From: JAKVCB01 sp965243695 | GTDB lineage: Bacteria; Planctomycetota; Planctomycetia; Pirellulales; Lacipirellulaceae | DNA length: 64,000 nucleotides | Assembly: GCA_965243695.1 (NCBI GenBank) | Contig: CBDEWC010000009.1 | Coordinates: forward strand, 1 to 64,000 | Direction: 5' to 3' | Shown: piece after piece, positions 1 through 8,524 of the stretch | Layout of the letters: the number at the start of each line of letters is the position of its first letter | Numbering within the stretch: position 1 is the stretch's first letter | The notes under the pieces: model-generated | What the model saw: the letters and a program-made list of their open reading frames with translations, nothing else | Databases searched by the model: none | Told to the model about the DNA's origin: nothing | Position numbers and translations under genes: made by a program

Positions 1-2
1 CA

Positions 3-356
3 CAGCATCTGGCCGTGGGAGAAACAGCGGAGGAGTTGGCTCGGCTTGACCAGCAGGCTTGTCCGGTTTGCGGAATCACTTTTTTAGAGTTTCGCAAGCA
101 AGGGCGGCTGGGGTGCCCGCATGACTATGTTTGCTTTCAGAAGGAGTTGGATCCCTTGCTGGTGAATATTCATGGTGAAACGCAGCATGTGGGAAAGGTT
201 CCGAAATTTTGTTCAGTCAACGCTGAACAGCAAACCCAGCTGATTCGACTTCGTCGTGAAATGAAAGAAGCAGTAGCGGATGAAGCTTACGAGCGGGCAT
301 CGGAACTCCGTGACGAGATTCGAGGAATTGAATGTGCTCGACAGAGCGATGACTGA
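3..356 (+). CDS. mcsA: McsA-like zinc/UVR-domain protein, 5' end outside the window
   Basis: The reading frame is open to the left edge, so the N-terminus is missing; an internal GTG at 15 is probably not the start. The visible part has a CPVCG knuckle followed by a GC...YxxF segment, as in the second zinc unit of McsA, and a C-terminal UVR (UvrB/UvrC) helical motif over the last 35 residues. In the second knuckle the cysteines are more widely spaced than usual. McsA is the activator of the protein-arginine kinase McsB, and a GTG-started mcsB follows 86 bp downstream on the same strand, which supports the assignment. Confidence 0.75.
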   Translation, partial: QHLAVGETAEELARLDQQACPVCGITFLEFRKQGRLGCPHDYVCFQKELDPLLVNIHGETQHVGKVPKFCSVNAEQQTQLIRLRREMKEAVADEAYERASELRDEIRGIECARQSDD

Positions 357-441
357 CATTTTTAATTCATAATTTTTTCCAGCTGCCGTAACTGGTGGCG
401 CGGTTATCGGGGGCTGCCCACTTTAAGGGCCGTATAATTCG

Positions 442-1527
442 GTGAATTTTGAAGACCTTGCAAAAACGAGCGGTGAATGGCTCAGGGGTTCTGGCCCCGA
501 GTCCGACATCGTAATTAGCAGTAGGATTCGCCTCGCCCGCAATCTGGCGGATTTTCCCTTCATCGCCCGGGCGACTGATGCCGACAAGGCGGAGATCGAA
601 AGCATTCTCCGCGGGCGGGTAGAGGCACTGCAGGAGTCGGGTAAATTAGGGGTTGCGCCGACTTATCTTGATGTCAGTCAGTTGGACGATGTTGATCGCC
701 AGTTCCTGGTTGAACGGCAGTTAATCAGCCGGGAACACGCCGAAAGCGATGGCGCGCGAGCCGTGGTCATCGATCAAGGTGAGCAGTTCAGTGTGATGAT
801 CAACGAAGAAGATCATCTCCGCATTCAAGTTATGTATAGTGGACTCGATCTGAATGTGGCCTGGAAACAGATCAACGCCTTGGATGATTTGATCGAAGAA
901 AAAATAACCTTCGCGTATAACGATCGGCTCGGATACCTTACCGCTTGTCCTACCAACGTGGGCACCGGTGTGCGAATCAGCGTGATGCTGCACCTGCCGG
1001 CGCTGGTGATTACCAGGCAAATCGAAAAAGTCTTCCGTAGTCTGCAAAAGATTAATCTTGCTGTGCGGGGTCTTTACGGTGAGGGTTCGCAAGCCACCGG
1101 CGACTTTTATCAAATCAGCAATCAGATCACGCTTGGCAAAAGCGAAGAAGAAGTGACCAAGGACGTTTCTGATGTTGTTCCCGTGCTGATTGATTATGAA
1201 CGTCAGGCCCGGGACTTCCTGGTTCGTGAGAGTCAGGAAACATTGCACGACCGAATTAGCCGGGCTTTTGGGATTTTACAGAGTGCCAAGACCATTAGTT
1301 CCGAAGAGACCATGCACCTGCTTTCGAGTGTGAGGATGGGAGTCAACCTGGGACTGATTGAAAACGTCCAGATCCCCACGGTCAACATGCTATTTATCCA
1401 TACCCAACCGGCCCACCTTCAGAAACTGACAGGTATGGAACTTGATCCGTCGGATCGCAATATCGAGCGGGCCAGCTACCTGCGCCGCCATCTGGCTGGC
1501 GACCCACCTGCCGTGGATCAGAATTAA
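442..1527 (+). CDS. mcsB: Protein-arginine kinase McsB
   Basis: 361 aa, the usual McsB length. It phosphorylates arginine side chains and in Firmicutes marks proteins for ClpCP. The guanidino-kinase catalytic core is complete: SSRIRLARN near residues 26-34, NEEDHLRIQ at 121-129, ACPTNVGTG at 168-176 and a GEGSQATGDFYQISNQ stretch at 213-228. Near the C-terminus RNIERA resembles the phosphoarginine-binding RDxxRA motif, with Asn for Asp. The start is GTG at 442; no in-frame ATG gives the conserved N-terminus. It lies directly after the mcsA-like gene, presumably as an operon. No clpC or ctsR is visible inside the window. Confidence 0.93.
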   Translation: MNFEDLAKTSGEWLRGSGPESDIVISSRIRLARNLADFPFIARATDADKAEIESILRGRVEALQESGKLGVAPTYLDVSQLDDVDRQFLVERQLISREHAESDGARAVVIDQGEQFSVMINEEDHLRIQVMYSGLDLNVAWKQINALDDLIEEKITFAYNDRLGYLTACPTNVGTGVRISVMLHLPALVITRQIEKVFRSLQKINLAVRGLYGEGSQATGDFYQISNQITLGKSEEEVTKDVSDVVPVLIDYERQARDFLVRESQETLHDRISRAFGILQSAKTISSEETMHLLSSVRMGVNLGLIENVQIPTVNMLFIHTQPAHLQKLTGMELDPSDRNIERASYLRRHLAGDPPAVDQN

Positions 1528-1572
1528 CGGTCCCGTTGGCGATGGCAACCATTGAGGCGCATGGCAAACCGG

Positions 1573-2973
1573 TCAGTCTTCGGCCCGACTGCCATCTCCG
1601 CACATCCGCACAATCTTGGGATCAAAGCGGGCCACGATATCGACCAGCTCGCTTTGTGCAGCCATCACTTCGTGAATATTTTTGTACACACCCGGAACTT
1701 CGTCCGATCCGGCGGCAAGAACCTGGATGCCCCGCTGAGCTAATTCTTTTTGCACCGCGTTGAAACGATAGGTATCCTTGGCCTTCCTGCGTGACATGCG
1801 CCGTCCGGCCCCATGGGCAGCTGAATGGATGCTGTGGGCATTGCCTCGGCCACGGACGACAAAGGCGGGGTCTGCCATCGACCCTGGGATGACGCCTAGT
1901 ACCCCTTTTCCTGCCGGCGTTGCCCCTTTGCGGTGGACAACCAACTCGCGACTGTGGTGTTGCTCCCGCCAGGCAAAGTTGTGGTGGTTTTCAACTTCAG
2001 CTAGCACCTGGCTGCCTGCCGCTTTGGTCACGAGCCGGTGAATCACGGCGTGGTTCGCTGCTGCGTAGTCGCCCATCAGTTGCATCGCGGCCCAATACTG
2101 CTGGCCTTCTTCGCTGTCAAGGTTCAACCAGGCAAGCCGACCAAAGTCCTGTCGGTATCGCTGGGGAAGTTGTCTTTGGGCAATCTGGCTATAGGTGTTG
2201 CAAACAGCCGCGCCAGCTCCTCGGCTTCCACTGTGGCTTAGCAAGGCGACATAGGTGCCCGCTTCCAGCCCTAACTGCGCGTCATTCTCTGGCAGTGACA
2301 AAACGCCAAACTCAACAAAGTGATTGCCGGAACCGCTGGTGCCAAGTTGCTTCCAGGCTGTATCTTTTTTCTCGCGGGTAATACGTGTGACGGTCCAATT
2401 TTGGTCCATCACCGCATGCTGTTTTCGGGGGTGGTGCTGGACTCCTACTCCAAAACGGGTCCCTCCCATGATCGCTTCTTTGTACCGATTGAAGTGCTGT
2501 GTGAGCGAATTGACCGGCGCGTCCAGCACAGAGAGTTTCATCCGGCAGGCAATATCAACACCAACGGCGTAAGGGATAACCGCATTTTCACAGGCCAGCA
2601 CACCTCCAATCGGCAGCCCATAGCCAACATGTGCATCGGGCATTAAAGCCGCACCCACTGCCGAAGGGACACGGCACGCCTGTCGCATTTGGGTGTGTGC
2701 CGCCGTATCAATCTCGGTGCCCCACGTCTCGTAGGCAATCGGTTCGGTGGCCATGTCGACCTGCTCAGCCAGCAGTTGGCGGGCCAGTTCTCCCCAAATG
2801 GGATCGGACTCATATTTTCGCGGATTTCGTGAGACCGTCGTGATCCATTGGCGGGCCCGTTTCCCTTTGAGCCCCATACCTTCGGCCTGCTGGGCTGCCT
2901 TTCCGAGGGCCCCAGTTGCAGCTTTAGTGCACGTTGGTGGAATGCCAAGCTTTTGGAGTTGCTTGCGGTGCAT
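1573..2973 (-). CDS. rtcB: RtcB-family RNA ligase (GTP-dependent, 3'-phosphate/5'-OH)
   Basis: 466 aa. RtcB joins RNA 2',3'-cyclic phosphate or 3'-phosphate ends to 5'-OH ends through a guanylylated histidine and Mn2+. All hallmark sites are present: Asp/Cys in GVDIAC (138-143), SGSGNHFVE (213-221), LSHSGSRG (245-252), HHNF (330-333), the GSM loop (364-366) and the nucleotidyl-acceptor His in AAHGAGR (385-391). The first 70 residues are basic and unlike archaeal or E. coli RtcB, fitting a divergent bacterial subfamily. It is convergent with mcsB, 45 bp apart. No archease gene or RtcR regulator is nearby. Confidence 0.92.
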   Translation of the reverse strand: MHRKQLQKLGIPPTCTKAATGALGKAAQQAEGMGLKGKRARQWITTVSRNPRKYESDPIWGELARQLLAEQVDMATEPIAYETWGTEIDTAAHTQMRQACRVPSAVGAALMPDAHVGYGLPIGGVLACENAVIPYAVGVDIACRMKLSVLDAPVNSLTQHFNRYKEAIMGGTRFGVGVQHHPRKQHAVMDQNWTVTRITREKKDTAWKQLGTSGSGNHFVEFGVLSLPENDAQLGLEAGTYVALLSHSGSRGAGAAVCNTYSQIAQRQLPQRYRQDFGRLAWLNLDSEEGQQYWAAMQLMGDYAAANHAVIHRLVTKAAGSQVLAEVENHHNFAWREQHHSRELVVHRKGATPAGKGVLGVIPGSMADPAFVVRGRGNAHSIHSAAHGAGRRMSRRKAKDTYRFNAVQKELAQRGIQVLAAGSDEVPGVYKNIHEVMAAQSELVDIVARFDPKIVRMCGDGSRAED

Positions 2974-3239
2974 GGTGGGAGAAGGATTTCAGGACTTTGG
3001 GGTTCGCCAGTATTGCACAGGCTAGCAAGGGAGCGAAGTTGTATGCGTCCAGGCGGACTGTGATCAGAGCTTGGAAACGGGGGGCGGGTTTCCGCAATGG
3101 CGATGGTGTTCGGTTACCCCAAGATATCCCATAACTCTCAATTTCAAAAGGCTTTGCGTCGAAGAGGTCGGTTGGCTTTGAGCCGTTTTGTGGGGGGGAT
3201 TAAGTGAATCAATTGTATGGAAGGATCCTAATGGCTGAT

Positions 3240-3245
3240 TATAAT
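3240..3245 (+). promoter_or_regulatory. Perfect TATAAT -10 box for the orphan transcript
   Basis: TATAAT, preceded two bases upstream by TG. No good -35 box at 17-bp spacing was found; TTGTAT at 3213-3218 is 21 bp upstream. It lies about 265 bp before an intrinsic terminator on the same strand, with no convincing ORF in between. Confidence 0.45.
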
Positions 3246-3251
3246 GAAGGC

Positions 3252-3541
3252 TGACGTGTTCGTGCGACGCAGCACGGACGGACTAGAGGGCCGGGAGGGT
3301 GTGTCTCTGGCATTCACATCAGCCCCGCCACAGTTTCTAGTAGGAAGGAGGTGGTCCATTGTTTGAAGTGTGTTTTAGTAGCCAGCGAGGTGGTCGCACC
3401 TGAGTTTGGCCGGCGGGTCGCCCGTTGCGGCCACCACCTGCTTCCGAGTTCCCGCCCTCCCGGTGGATCCGCTGGGTGAGGCCTGTTCTCGAAGCAATAA
3501 CAAGGCTCGGCGCTTGCGTTTGCAAGCGCCGAGTTTTTTTT
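3252..3541 (+). ncRNA. Candidate structured non-coding RNA, family not recognised
   Basis: About 290 nt between a TATAAT box and a strong intrinsic terminator. The segment is G+C-rich and can fold: CGTGC/GCACG near the 5' end; CCGGGAGGG (about 3291-3299) can pair with CCCTCCCGG (about 3455-3463), bringing the ends together; AGGTGGT near 3389 pairs with ACCACCT near 3433. I looked for signatures of tmRNA, RNase P RNA, SRP RNA and 6S RNA and saw none that convinced me. No ORF on the plus strand looks coding. Boundaries are inferred from the promoter and terminator only. Confidence 0.4.
3506..3541 (+). terminator. Rho-independent terminator (12-bp stem, 8 T)
   Basis: A perfect stem of 3506-3517 with 3522-3533 and a 4-nt loop, followed by eight T on the plus strand. 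No recognisable protein gene on the plus strand ends here, so it most likely terminates the candidate RNA upstream. Confidence 0.85.
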
Positions 3542-3668
3542 GTGAGAACGTAAACTGCTGGAGTGCGCCTTAAAGACCGGCATCTCGTAACCAGGGATTC
3601 CCACGGCAGCTGTCGGATGTTCGCCTCGGCCGATCTACCCGTTGAGGTTTCGGTGCGGTTGGCAGATC

Positions 3669-5153
3669 TTATTTTTCCTCGCCGAAATCGACGTTGTTCG
3701 CGGCGTCGCGGTCGTTGTCTTCGAAGCCAAAATCGTCAACATCGGTATCTTCAAAGTCCGCTTCGCCAAAGTCGGCGTTGTCACCAAGGTTCGTGTCCTC
3801 ATTCAATGGGGTGTCTGCAAAGTCGGCATCCAGGCCGTTACCAAAGTCAAAAGAGTCCGCCTGTTTACCTTCATCACTGAGGTTCGCTGAAGGTCCGAAA
3901 GCGGGCGGGCCGTTACCTTGCCCCATAAGGGGACCAAGGAGCATGCCGGCATTTTTCGTGATTTCGGCGACGACTCGGTCGAACTCTTCTTGCGATTTGA
4001 CAGCCAGGATCTGGTTGGCCGCGCCGTCTGCCATCCGGAGCGGTAGCATGATCATCATCTTGTTGGCTTCCAGTTGGGGCTTCATGGCAAGCAACGCAGT
4101 TTTAGCAGCGGCCATCTGGGCGTCCCACGCGTCGGCCAAATCGGTGGGAATCCATTTGCCCTCAATCAGAACCATTTCAAGGGTTGCCACATCGCCAGTT
4201 TTCGGGGTCATTTGCAACGTGGCCGTATTCGCCGTTTGTCCGATATTCTTGACTTTAGCGCCGACGGCCGACTTCAAGATTGTCTCGGCATCGACCCCTA
4301 GTGTCAGGGGATTTAAATTATCAGGCATGGAAGTTGGTAACTTGGAAAGGTGCTGCGCGATTTCTGAGCCTTGTCCCCGGGCGAATGTTGCAAGGTCAAG
4401 TGTTTGGAGCTTTTGCAAGTCAGCCAGGTCACTGTTGAGCAGTAATGTTAGTGTTTTGAGGGGCACGTCGAGATTGTCGGTAATTGTTTTAGCGTCCATC
4501 GGTAGTGCGGAGAGGGCCGGCGACTGGGCAATAAAGTTTGGCTGGGTCTGCAGGATCTTTACCGCCTTTTGCGCAATCCCAATACCGAGTTTCCAAACTT
4601 CGGGGTCCATGTTCTGGCCAAAGGTATGAATGACTTCGCTCACATCGGTTTGGTAGGTGGGCGGAAGCTGTGACCACATCACGGCAAGATTTCCCGTTTC
4701 AATCGCCTTGAGTAGCGTTTGTGCAACTGCCTCGGGAGTTGTGCCTTCCGCTAGTGGAGAGGGGACGGTTGTACTTGCCTCAGGCCCAGGAGAAGAGACA
4801 GGTTGAGGGGGCCTGATTTCGGGTTGGTCCACCGCTGCAGACGAAGTGGCGGAGGAGGACGATGCCCCGGCCAATTTTAGGGCCAAGGCCAAGCTTTTGT
4901 CGCTGAGCCGTCGTGCCGGGATCCGAATTTTGTTGCCGGCCTGCTTCTGTAAGACCAGGATTTTGCCGTCAAACGCAATAAACTGGGCGTCGACTTGGAA
5001 GTTGCCCGTGTTGTCGGTCCAGTTTTCAGACTGAGCCGGTTGACAACAAATGGCCAAGGCTAGGATCGGTACCAGGGTGGGGATCCAAGCTGGCAGGCAG
5101 CTTGCCAGAAATTGTGGAGATGGGGTCAGGAGATGAAGGTCAAAACGGCACAT
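3669..5153 (-). CDS. Secreted SHD1-domain protein, planctomycete type
   Basis: 494 aa from the ATG at 5153; an ATG two codons upstream (5159) is almost as good, since GAGGAAA serves both. A signal peptide ends near residue 42 (hydrophobic stretch around 25-38). Residues 44-96 match the SLA1-homology-1 (SHD1) pattern common in planctomycete exported proteins: W-D-TG-F, then an FDGK-ILVLQK strand and IPARRLS. The rest is a Pro/Ser linker, a helical region of about 300 residues with no family I recognise, and a strongly acidic Asp/Glu/Asn/Phe tail. Function unknown; SHD1 is usually taken as a protein-interaction module. It lies alone between the orphan RNA and sodA-like gene. Confidence 0.75.
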   Translation of the reverse strand: MCRFDLHLLTPSPQFLASCLPAWIPTLVPILALAICCQPAQSENWTDNTGNFQVDAQFIAFDGKILVLQKQAGNKIRIPARRLSDKSLALALKLAGASSSSATSSAAVDQPEIRPPQPVSSPGPEASTTVPSPLAEGTTPEAVAQTLLKAIETGNLAVMWSQLPPTYQTDVSEVIHTFGQNMDPEVWKLGIGIAQKAVKILQTQPNFIAQSPALSALPMDAKTITDNLDVPLKTLTLLLNSDLADLQKLQTLDLATFARGQGSEIAQHLSKLPTSMPDNLNPLTLGVDAETILKSAVGAKVKNIGQTANTATLQMTPKTGDVATLEMVLIEGKWIPTDLADAWDAQMAAAKTALLAMKPQLEANKMMIMLPLRMADGAANQILAVKSQEEFDRVVAEITKNAGMLLGPLMGQGNGPPAFGPSANLSDEGKQADSFDFGNGLDADFADTPLNEDTNLGDNADFGEADFEDTDVDDFGFEDNDRDAANNVDFGEEK

Positions 5154-5526
5154 GAGCATTTTCCTCAGTAAACGGGGCGACATTCAGAAAAAGCACGTCA
5201 ACTCTCGATTCGGTTGTGTGAACAAACAGCGAGCTATTTGGCCATTTGGTAACTAAAGCATGAATTTCCCGGGTGGCAAACTTTGTCGTCTTCCGGACGA
5301 TCGGAAAGGGCAAGCCAATCCACTCTAGTTCATCCGATGGAGAGGGGCCACCGGGTAGATTTGGAGAGTTATGTCGGCGGGAGCGGCGACACAACCGGCG
5401 GCAACTCCCGCTGGCCTGGCTGACGGCTATCTTTTGCGGAATGGTTCAGGAAGAAATGGGAGTTTGCCGGAGGCAAATCACACGACCGTCGGGTTGATGC
5501 GAGGTGGTAACGGGGGTTGCCAAATC
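5154..5526. other. Intergenic, no gene recognised
   Basis: Divergence region upstream of the SHD1 gene. A 63-codon plus-strand frame from the ATG at 5371 has a GGAG upstream, but it is low complexity and runs through the sod terminator, so I do not call it. Confidence 0.5.
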
Positions 5527-5559
5527 AAAAACGGGACCGCCCGGATCAGGCGGTCCCGT
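5527..5559 (-). terminator. Rho-independent terminator of the superoxide dismutase gene
   Basis: An 11-bp perfect stem (5531-5541 with 5549-5559) and a 7-nt loop. On the minus strand it is followed by a run of T formed by the A tract at 5527-5531. It lies 80 bp past the sod stop codon. Confidence 0.85.
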
Positions 5560-5639
5560 TAAATTGTCTTTTCAATTGGTGCGCCAGGCAGGTTTGTCGA
5601 AGCGGTTCTAGCGATTGCGACAGCCGGGCTGAGGGCATG

Positions 5640-6251
5640 TTAGCTCTTGGCAGCCGCATACCGCTGGGCAACCGCATTCCAGTCGATCACATTAAAAAAT
5701 GCAGCGATATAATCGGGCCGACGATTTTGATAGTTCAGGTAGTAAGCGTGTTCCCATACATCAAGCCCGAGGATGGGAGTGCGTCCGTCCATGTAGGGGT
5801 TGTCTTGGTTGGGGCTACTTTCCACGACGAGTTTGCCAGATCCATCGACGGACAACCAAGCCCAGCCACTGCCAAACCGCGTGGCGGCCGCGTTGCTGAA
5901 GTCTTCTTTGAACTTGTCGAATCCGCCCAGTTCGGTGTCGATAGCAGCTGCCAGGTCTCCTGTCGGACTTCCGCCGCCACTACCACTGAGGATGGTCCAG
6001 AAGAGCGAGTGGTTGGCGTGGCCACCACCGTTATTCCGGACCGCCCCGCGAATGTTTTCGGGGACGCTGTCGATGTTGCGACAAAGATCTTCGATGGACT
6101 GATCGGCGACTCCTGCGCCATCCAGGGCACCGTTTACCTTGGTGACATAGGCATTGTGATGCTTGTCATGATGGATTTCCATCGTTTTGGCATCGATGTG
6201 CGGCTCGAGTGCATTGTTCGCATAGGGAAGATCGGGAAGTGCGTATGCCAT
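5640..6251 (-). CDS. sodA: Superoxide dismutase, Fe/Mn family
   Basis: 203 aa, the standard length, starting at the ATG at 6251, which has an AAGGAG ribosome site 9 bp upstream; the frame's longer 5' extension is not conserved-looking. It converts superoxide to H2O2 and O2 in the cytoplasm. Metal ligands are clear: His27 in EIHHDKHH, His81 in NHSLFW, Asp164 and His168 in DVWEHAYY. The GGGHAN segment before His81 and the DVWEHAYYL signature are typical. I lean to Mn or cambialistic, but sequence reading alone does not settle the metal. Monocistronic, with its own terminator. Confidence 0.95.
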   Translation of the reverse strand: MAYALPDLPYANNALEPHIDAKTMEIHHDKHHNAYVTKVNGALDGAGVADQSIEDLCRNIDSVPENIRGAVRNNGGGHANHSLFWTILSGSGGGSPTGDLAAAIDTELGGFDKFKEDFSNAAATRFGSGWAWLSVDGSGKLVVESSPNQDNPYMDGRTPILGLDVWEHAYYLNYQNRRPDYIAAFFNVIDWNAVAQRYAAAKS

Positions 6252-6606
6252 GGATAAATTCTCCTTGCCTGAAGGATGGTGAGCTGAATGTCGGAGACGT
6301 AGGATACCGCGCTCGATACGGGTTGGCAATTGCCTCCCGTGGAGTGGTTAGACGGGTTTTCATGTGTGGTTTGCGGCACCTCGATACAAGAAAGGTTGAG
6401 GCCGGTGGCAGTGACCACCTGGCATGTCACCTTGCAGAAAATCCCATCCGCTTGCCGGTGCGTCGGCCGTTTGTAGCAATCCGGGGGAGTGTCACAGCAG
6501 ATCGTCTCGTTCAGGCGTTGTGCCAAGAGAGATCGCCATGCCCAATCTTAAAGGCCGTTACTGTTTTTACTGCTCAAGAAGTTGGCGCGACGAGTGGTGC
6601 CGTGTT
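6252..6606. other. Intergenic, sod upstream region
   Basis: No coding frame is convincing on either strand. It should contain the minus-strand sod promoter and the tail of the diguanylate cyclase transcript. No strong terminator hairpin was seen. Confidence 0.5.
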
Positions 6607-8409
6607 TTAACACCAGGCATTCTTTGGTTGTTTGCGTTCTCCGAATTGCACCACCTGATTTCGCCCTTGATTTTTTGCTTGTAGCAGCGCCTGGTCAGCA
6701 CGTCGAAGGATGGTTTGAGGTGTGTCTGCTGTCTGTGATTCGGCGACTCCAAAACTGGCGGTCACGCCGTGGTTGTCGAGAAATGAAAACTTTTGGCTGG
6801 CGAGTTGTTTGCGAATATCGTTGGCCCTTTCTGCAGCAGTGGCGTTGTGACAGTCAGCAAGCAGTACTCCAAACTCCTCTCCTCCGTAGCGGGCGACGAA
6901 GTCGCCTGGGTGACAGGTCGATTTTAAGAGGTTGGCCACGGCGATGATCGCTTCGTCTCCCGCCGGATGTCCGTAGGTGTCGTTAATTCTCTTGAAGTGA
7001 TCAATGTCGGTCATGATCAGGCTGCAAGGGCGTCTTGTTTCCAGGTGGGCTTCCAGGAAGGTTTCCAGCATGCGGTCGAATTCGGCCCGGTTAGCAACCT
7101 GGGTCATGGCATCCTTGGTGACTTGGGCGTGGAGTGCCCGGTATTTTTTTTCAAGAGATGTTTCGCTCGGAGCCTCTCGAAGCACCACTGTAGCGCCAAG
7201 CAACCCACCGGCCTGAGTGCGAACAGGAATGGTGTGGAGGTCAATGCTGATTCGCCGTCCATTGCGGCCACGGATGCCTACTCGCTGGATGTTTTGAGTT
7301 CCTCGGCGGATGGATTGGACAACAGGGCACTGTCGGTCAGAGAGTGGTTTTCCTGCATCGTCGGACATTTTCAGCAGGTCGGGCTTCAATAGGTGTCCCC
7401 CGGCGGTTCCTGCAGACAAACCGGTGAGTTGTTCTACTCCCGCGCTCCAGAGGAATATCCGGGACTGTTTGTCGACAAACACAACTCCATCGTGCATGTT
7501 GTTAATCAGCTTTTCCTCGAAGAGTTGGTGCGATTGTGTGGTTTCAATCCCCGACATCTGGTGGTTGTTTTCAGCTTTCCAGGGAAGGTTTGTTTTTTCC
7601 TGGGATAGTTGGTGAAGCCAGCGCTGGGTAACTTGTTCGGCGAACAGATTTTGGCCACACGAGAAAATCTGGGTGAACTCTTTGACCAAGCTGTCATCGA
7701 ATTGCGTTCCTCCGAACTGGATAAGTTCGGCCAACGCCCGCTCGGGTGATTTGGCTGGCCGATAGACCTGTTCGCTTGTCATTGCGTCAAATGCGTCGAC
7801 AATGGCGAGCATCCGTGAGGGGGTTGCAGGAAGAGTGTCATAGTCCGGTTGCTCCAAACTACCTTCGGCGTACCCGGCGCTTGCCAGACGGATAATGTCG
7901 AGTACACCTCCTGGCACACCACAGTTCGAAAGTATCGCGAGCCCGATTTGGCGGTGCTGGGCCATTAGCATGGCTTCTTCAGGGAGCAAACGGCTTGGTT
8001 TTGTAAGCACCGGATCAGGAACGCCGATCTTGCCGACATCGTGCAACAAGGCAGCAATTTCCAACGCGTCCCGCTGATCGGTGGGCAGCCCAAGCATCGT
8101 TGCCCAACTGCTACAGCCGAGTGCTACCCGCAAAGAGTGGTCAGCCGAAGGCCGGTGCTTGTATCGCAGTGCCGAAAACAGGCCACTCGCAATTCCGAGT
8201 CGAGCCGTATCCAGGTTGGTTTGGTGGCACCTTGCATCCAGCTTAAGGTTTTTGGAGAGATCGCCTGGTCGGGGTACGTTGTCCAGCGAACGGAGCAGCG
8301 AAACAATCTCTTTGACTTGCCCATCAGCACCCACCAAACTTGGCGCAGCGGCGAGATTTTGCGGTTGGGCTGCTTCGGAAGCGTGGCTCGTAGCTTGGGA
8401 GTCAGGCAT
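6607..8409 (-). CDS. HD-domain / PAS / GGDEF protein, probable diguanylate cyclase
   Basis: 600 aa. The domain order is an HD-GYP-like phosphohydrolase domain (about 88-250, HD pair at 123-124 in LLHDVGKIG), PAS (about 298-410) and C-terminal GGDEF (about 430-595). The cyclase signature is an intact GGEEF (509-513) with Asp467/Asp470 as metal ligands, so c-di-GMP synthesis is likely. The product-inhibition RxxD site is HPGD at 500-503, with His for Arg. The HD domain keeps HD but lacks the GYP triad (ASAGYAEGS instead), so it may not be a c-di-GMP hydrolase. No membrane segment; a cytosolic signal-responsive enzyme. Five 14-bp repeats lie just upstream. Confidence 0.85.
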   Translation of the reverse strand: MPDSQATSHASEAAQPQNLAAAPSLVGADGQVKEIVSLLRSLDNVPRPGDLSKNLKLDARCHQTNLDTARLGIASGLFSALRYKHRPSADHSLRVALGCSSWATMLGLPTDQRDALEIAALLHDVGKIGVPDPVLTKPSRLLPEEAMLMAQHRQIGLAILSNCGVPGGVLDIIRLASAGYAEGSLEQPDYDTLPATPSRMLAIVDAFDAMTSEQVYRPAKSPERALAELIQFGGTQFDDSLVKEFTQIFSCGQNLFAEQVTQRWLHQLSQEKTNLPWKAENNHQMSGIETTQSHQLFEEKLINNMHDGVVFVDKQSRIFLWSAGVEQLTGLSAGTAGGHLLKPDLLKMSDDAGKPLSDRQCPVVQSIRRGTQNIQRVGIRGRNGRRISIDLHTIPVRTQAGGLLGATVVLREAPSETSLEKKYRALHAQVTKDAMTQVANRAEFDRMLETFLEAHLETRRPCSLIMTDIDHFKRINDTYGHPAGDEAIIAVANLLKSTCHPGDFVARYGGEEFGVLLADCHNATAAERANDIRKQLASQKFSFLDNHGVTASFGVAESQTADTPQTILRRADQALLQAKNQGRNQVVQFGERKQPKNAWC

Positions 8410-8454
8410 TGCGTGAGACGGTCAGGACCGAAATCAACCAACCGGTCATCAAAA

Positions 8455-8524
8455 GGGTGGTTGAGAAAGGGTGGTTGAGAAAGGGTGGTTGAGAAAGGGT
8501 GGTTGAGAAAGGGTGGTTGAGAAA
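8455..8524. repeat. Tandem repeat, 14 bp x 5, perfect
   Basis: Five identical copies of GGGTGGTTGAGAAA run from 8455 to 8524 and then break into GGGGG. The array starts 46 bp upstream of the start codon of the HD-PAS-GGDEF gene, in its leader or promoter region. Confidence 0.97.

Noticed and set aside
721..1248. Long minus-strand frame inside mcsB.
   Set aside because: Shadow of a well-conserved gene; no independent motif or ribosome site.
3252..3541. tmRNA, RNase P RNA, SRP RNA or 6S RNA.
   Set aside because: None of the conserved core sequences (for example GAGGAAAGTCC of RNase P) could be found, so it is left as an unknown RNA.
3694..4629. 311-codon plus-strand frame antisense to the SHD1 gene.
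   Set aside because: Mirrors the codon use of the real gene; Ser/Ala/Arg-rich noise without a domain.
5371..5562. Plus-strand frame of 63 codons with GGAG before its ATG.
   Set aside because: Low complexity, and it runs through the sod terminator hairpin; no family features.
8455..8524. CRISPR-like array.
   Set aside because: Units are directly adjacent with no spacers, and no cas gene is present; a simple tandem repeat.
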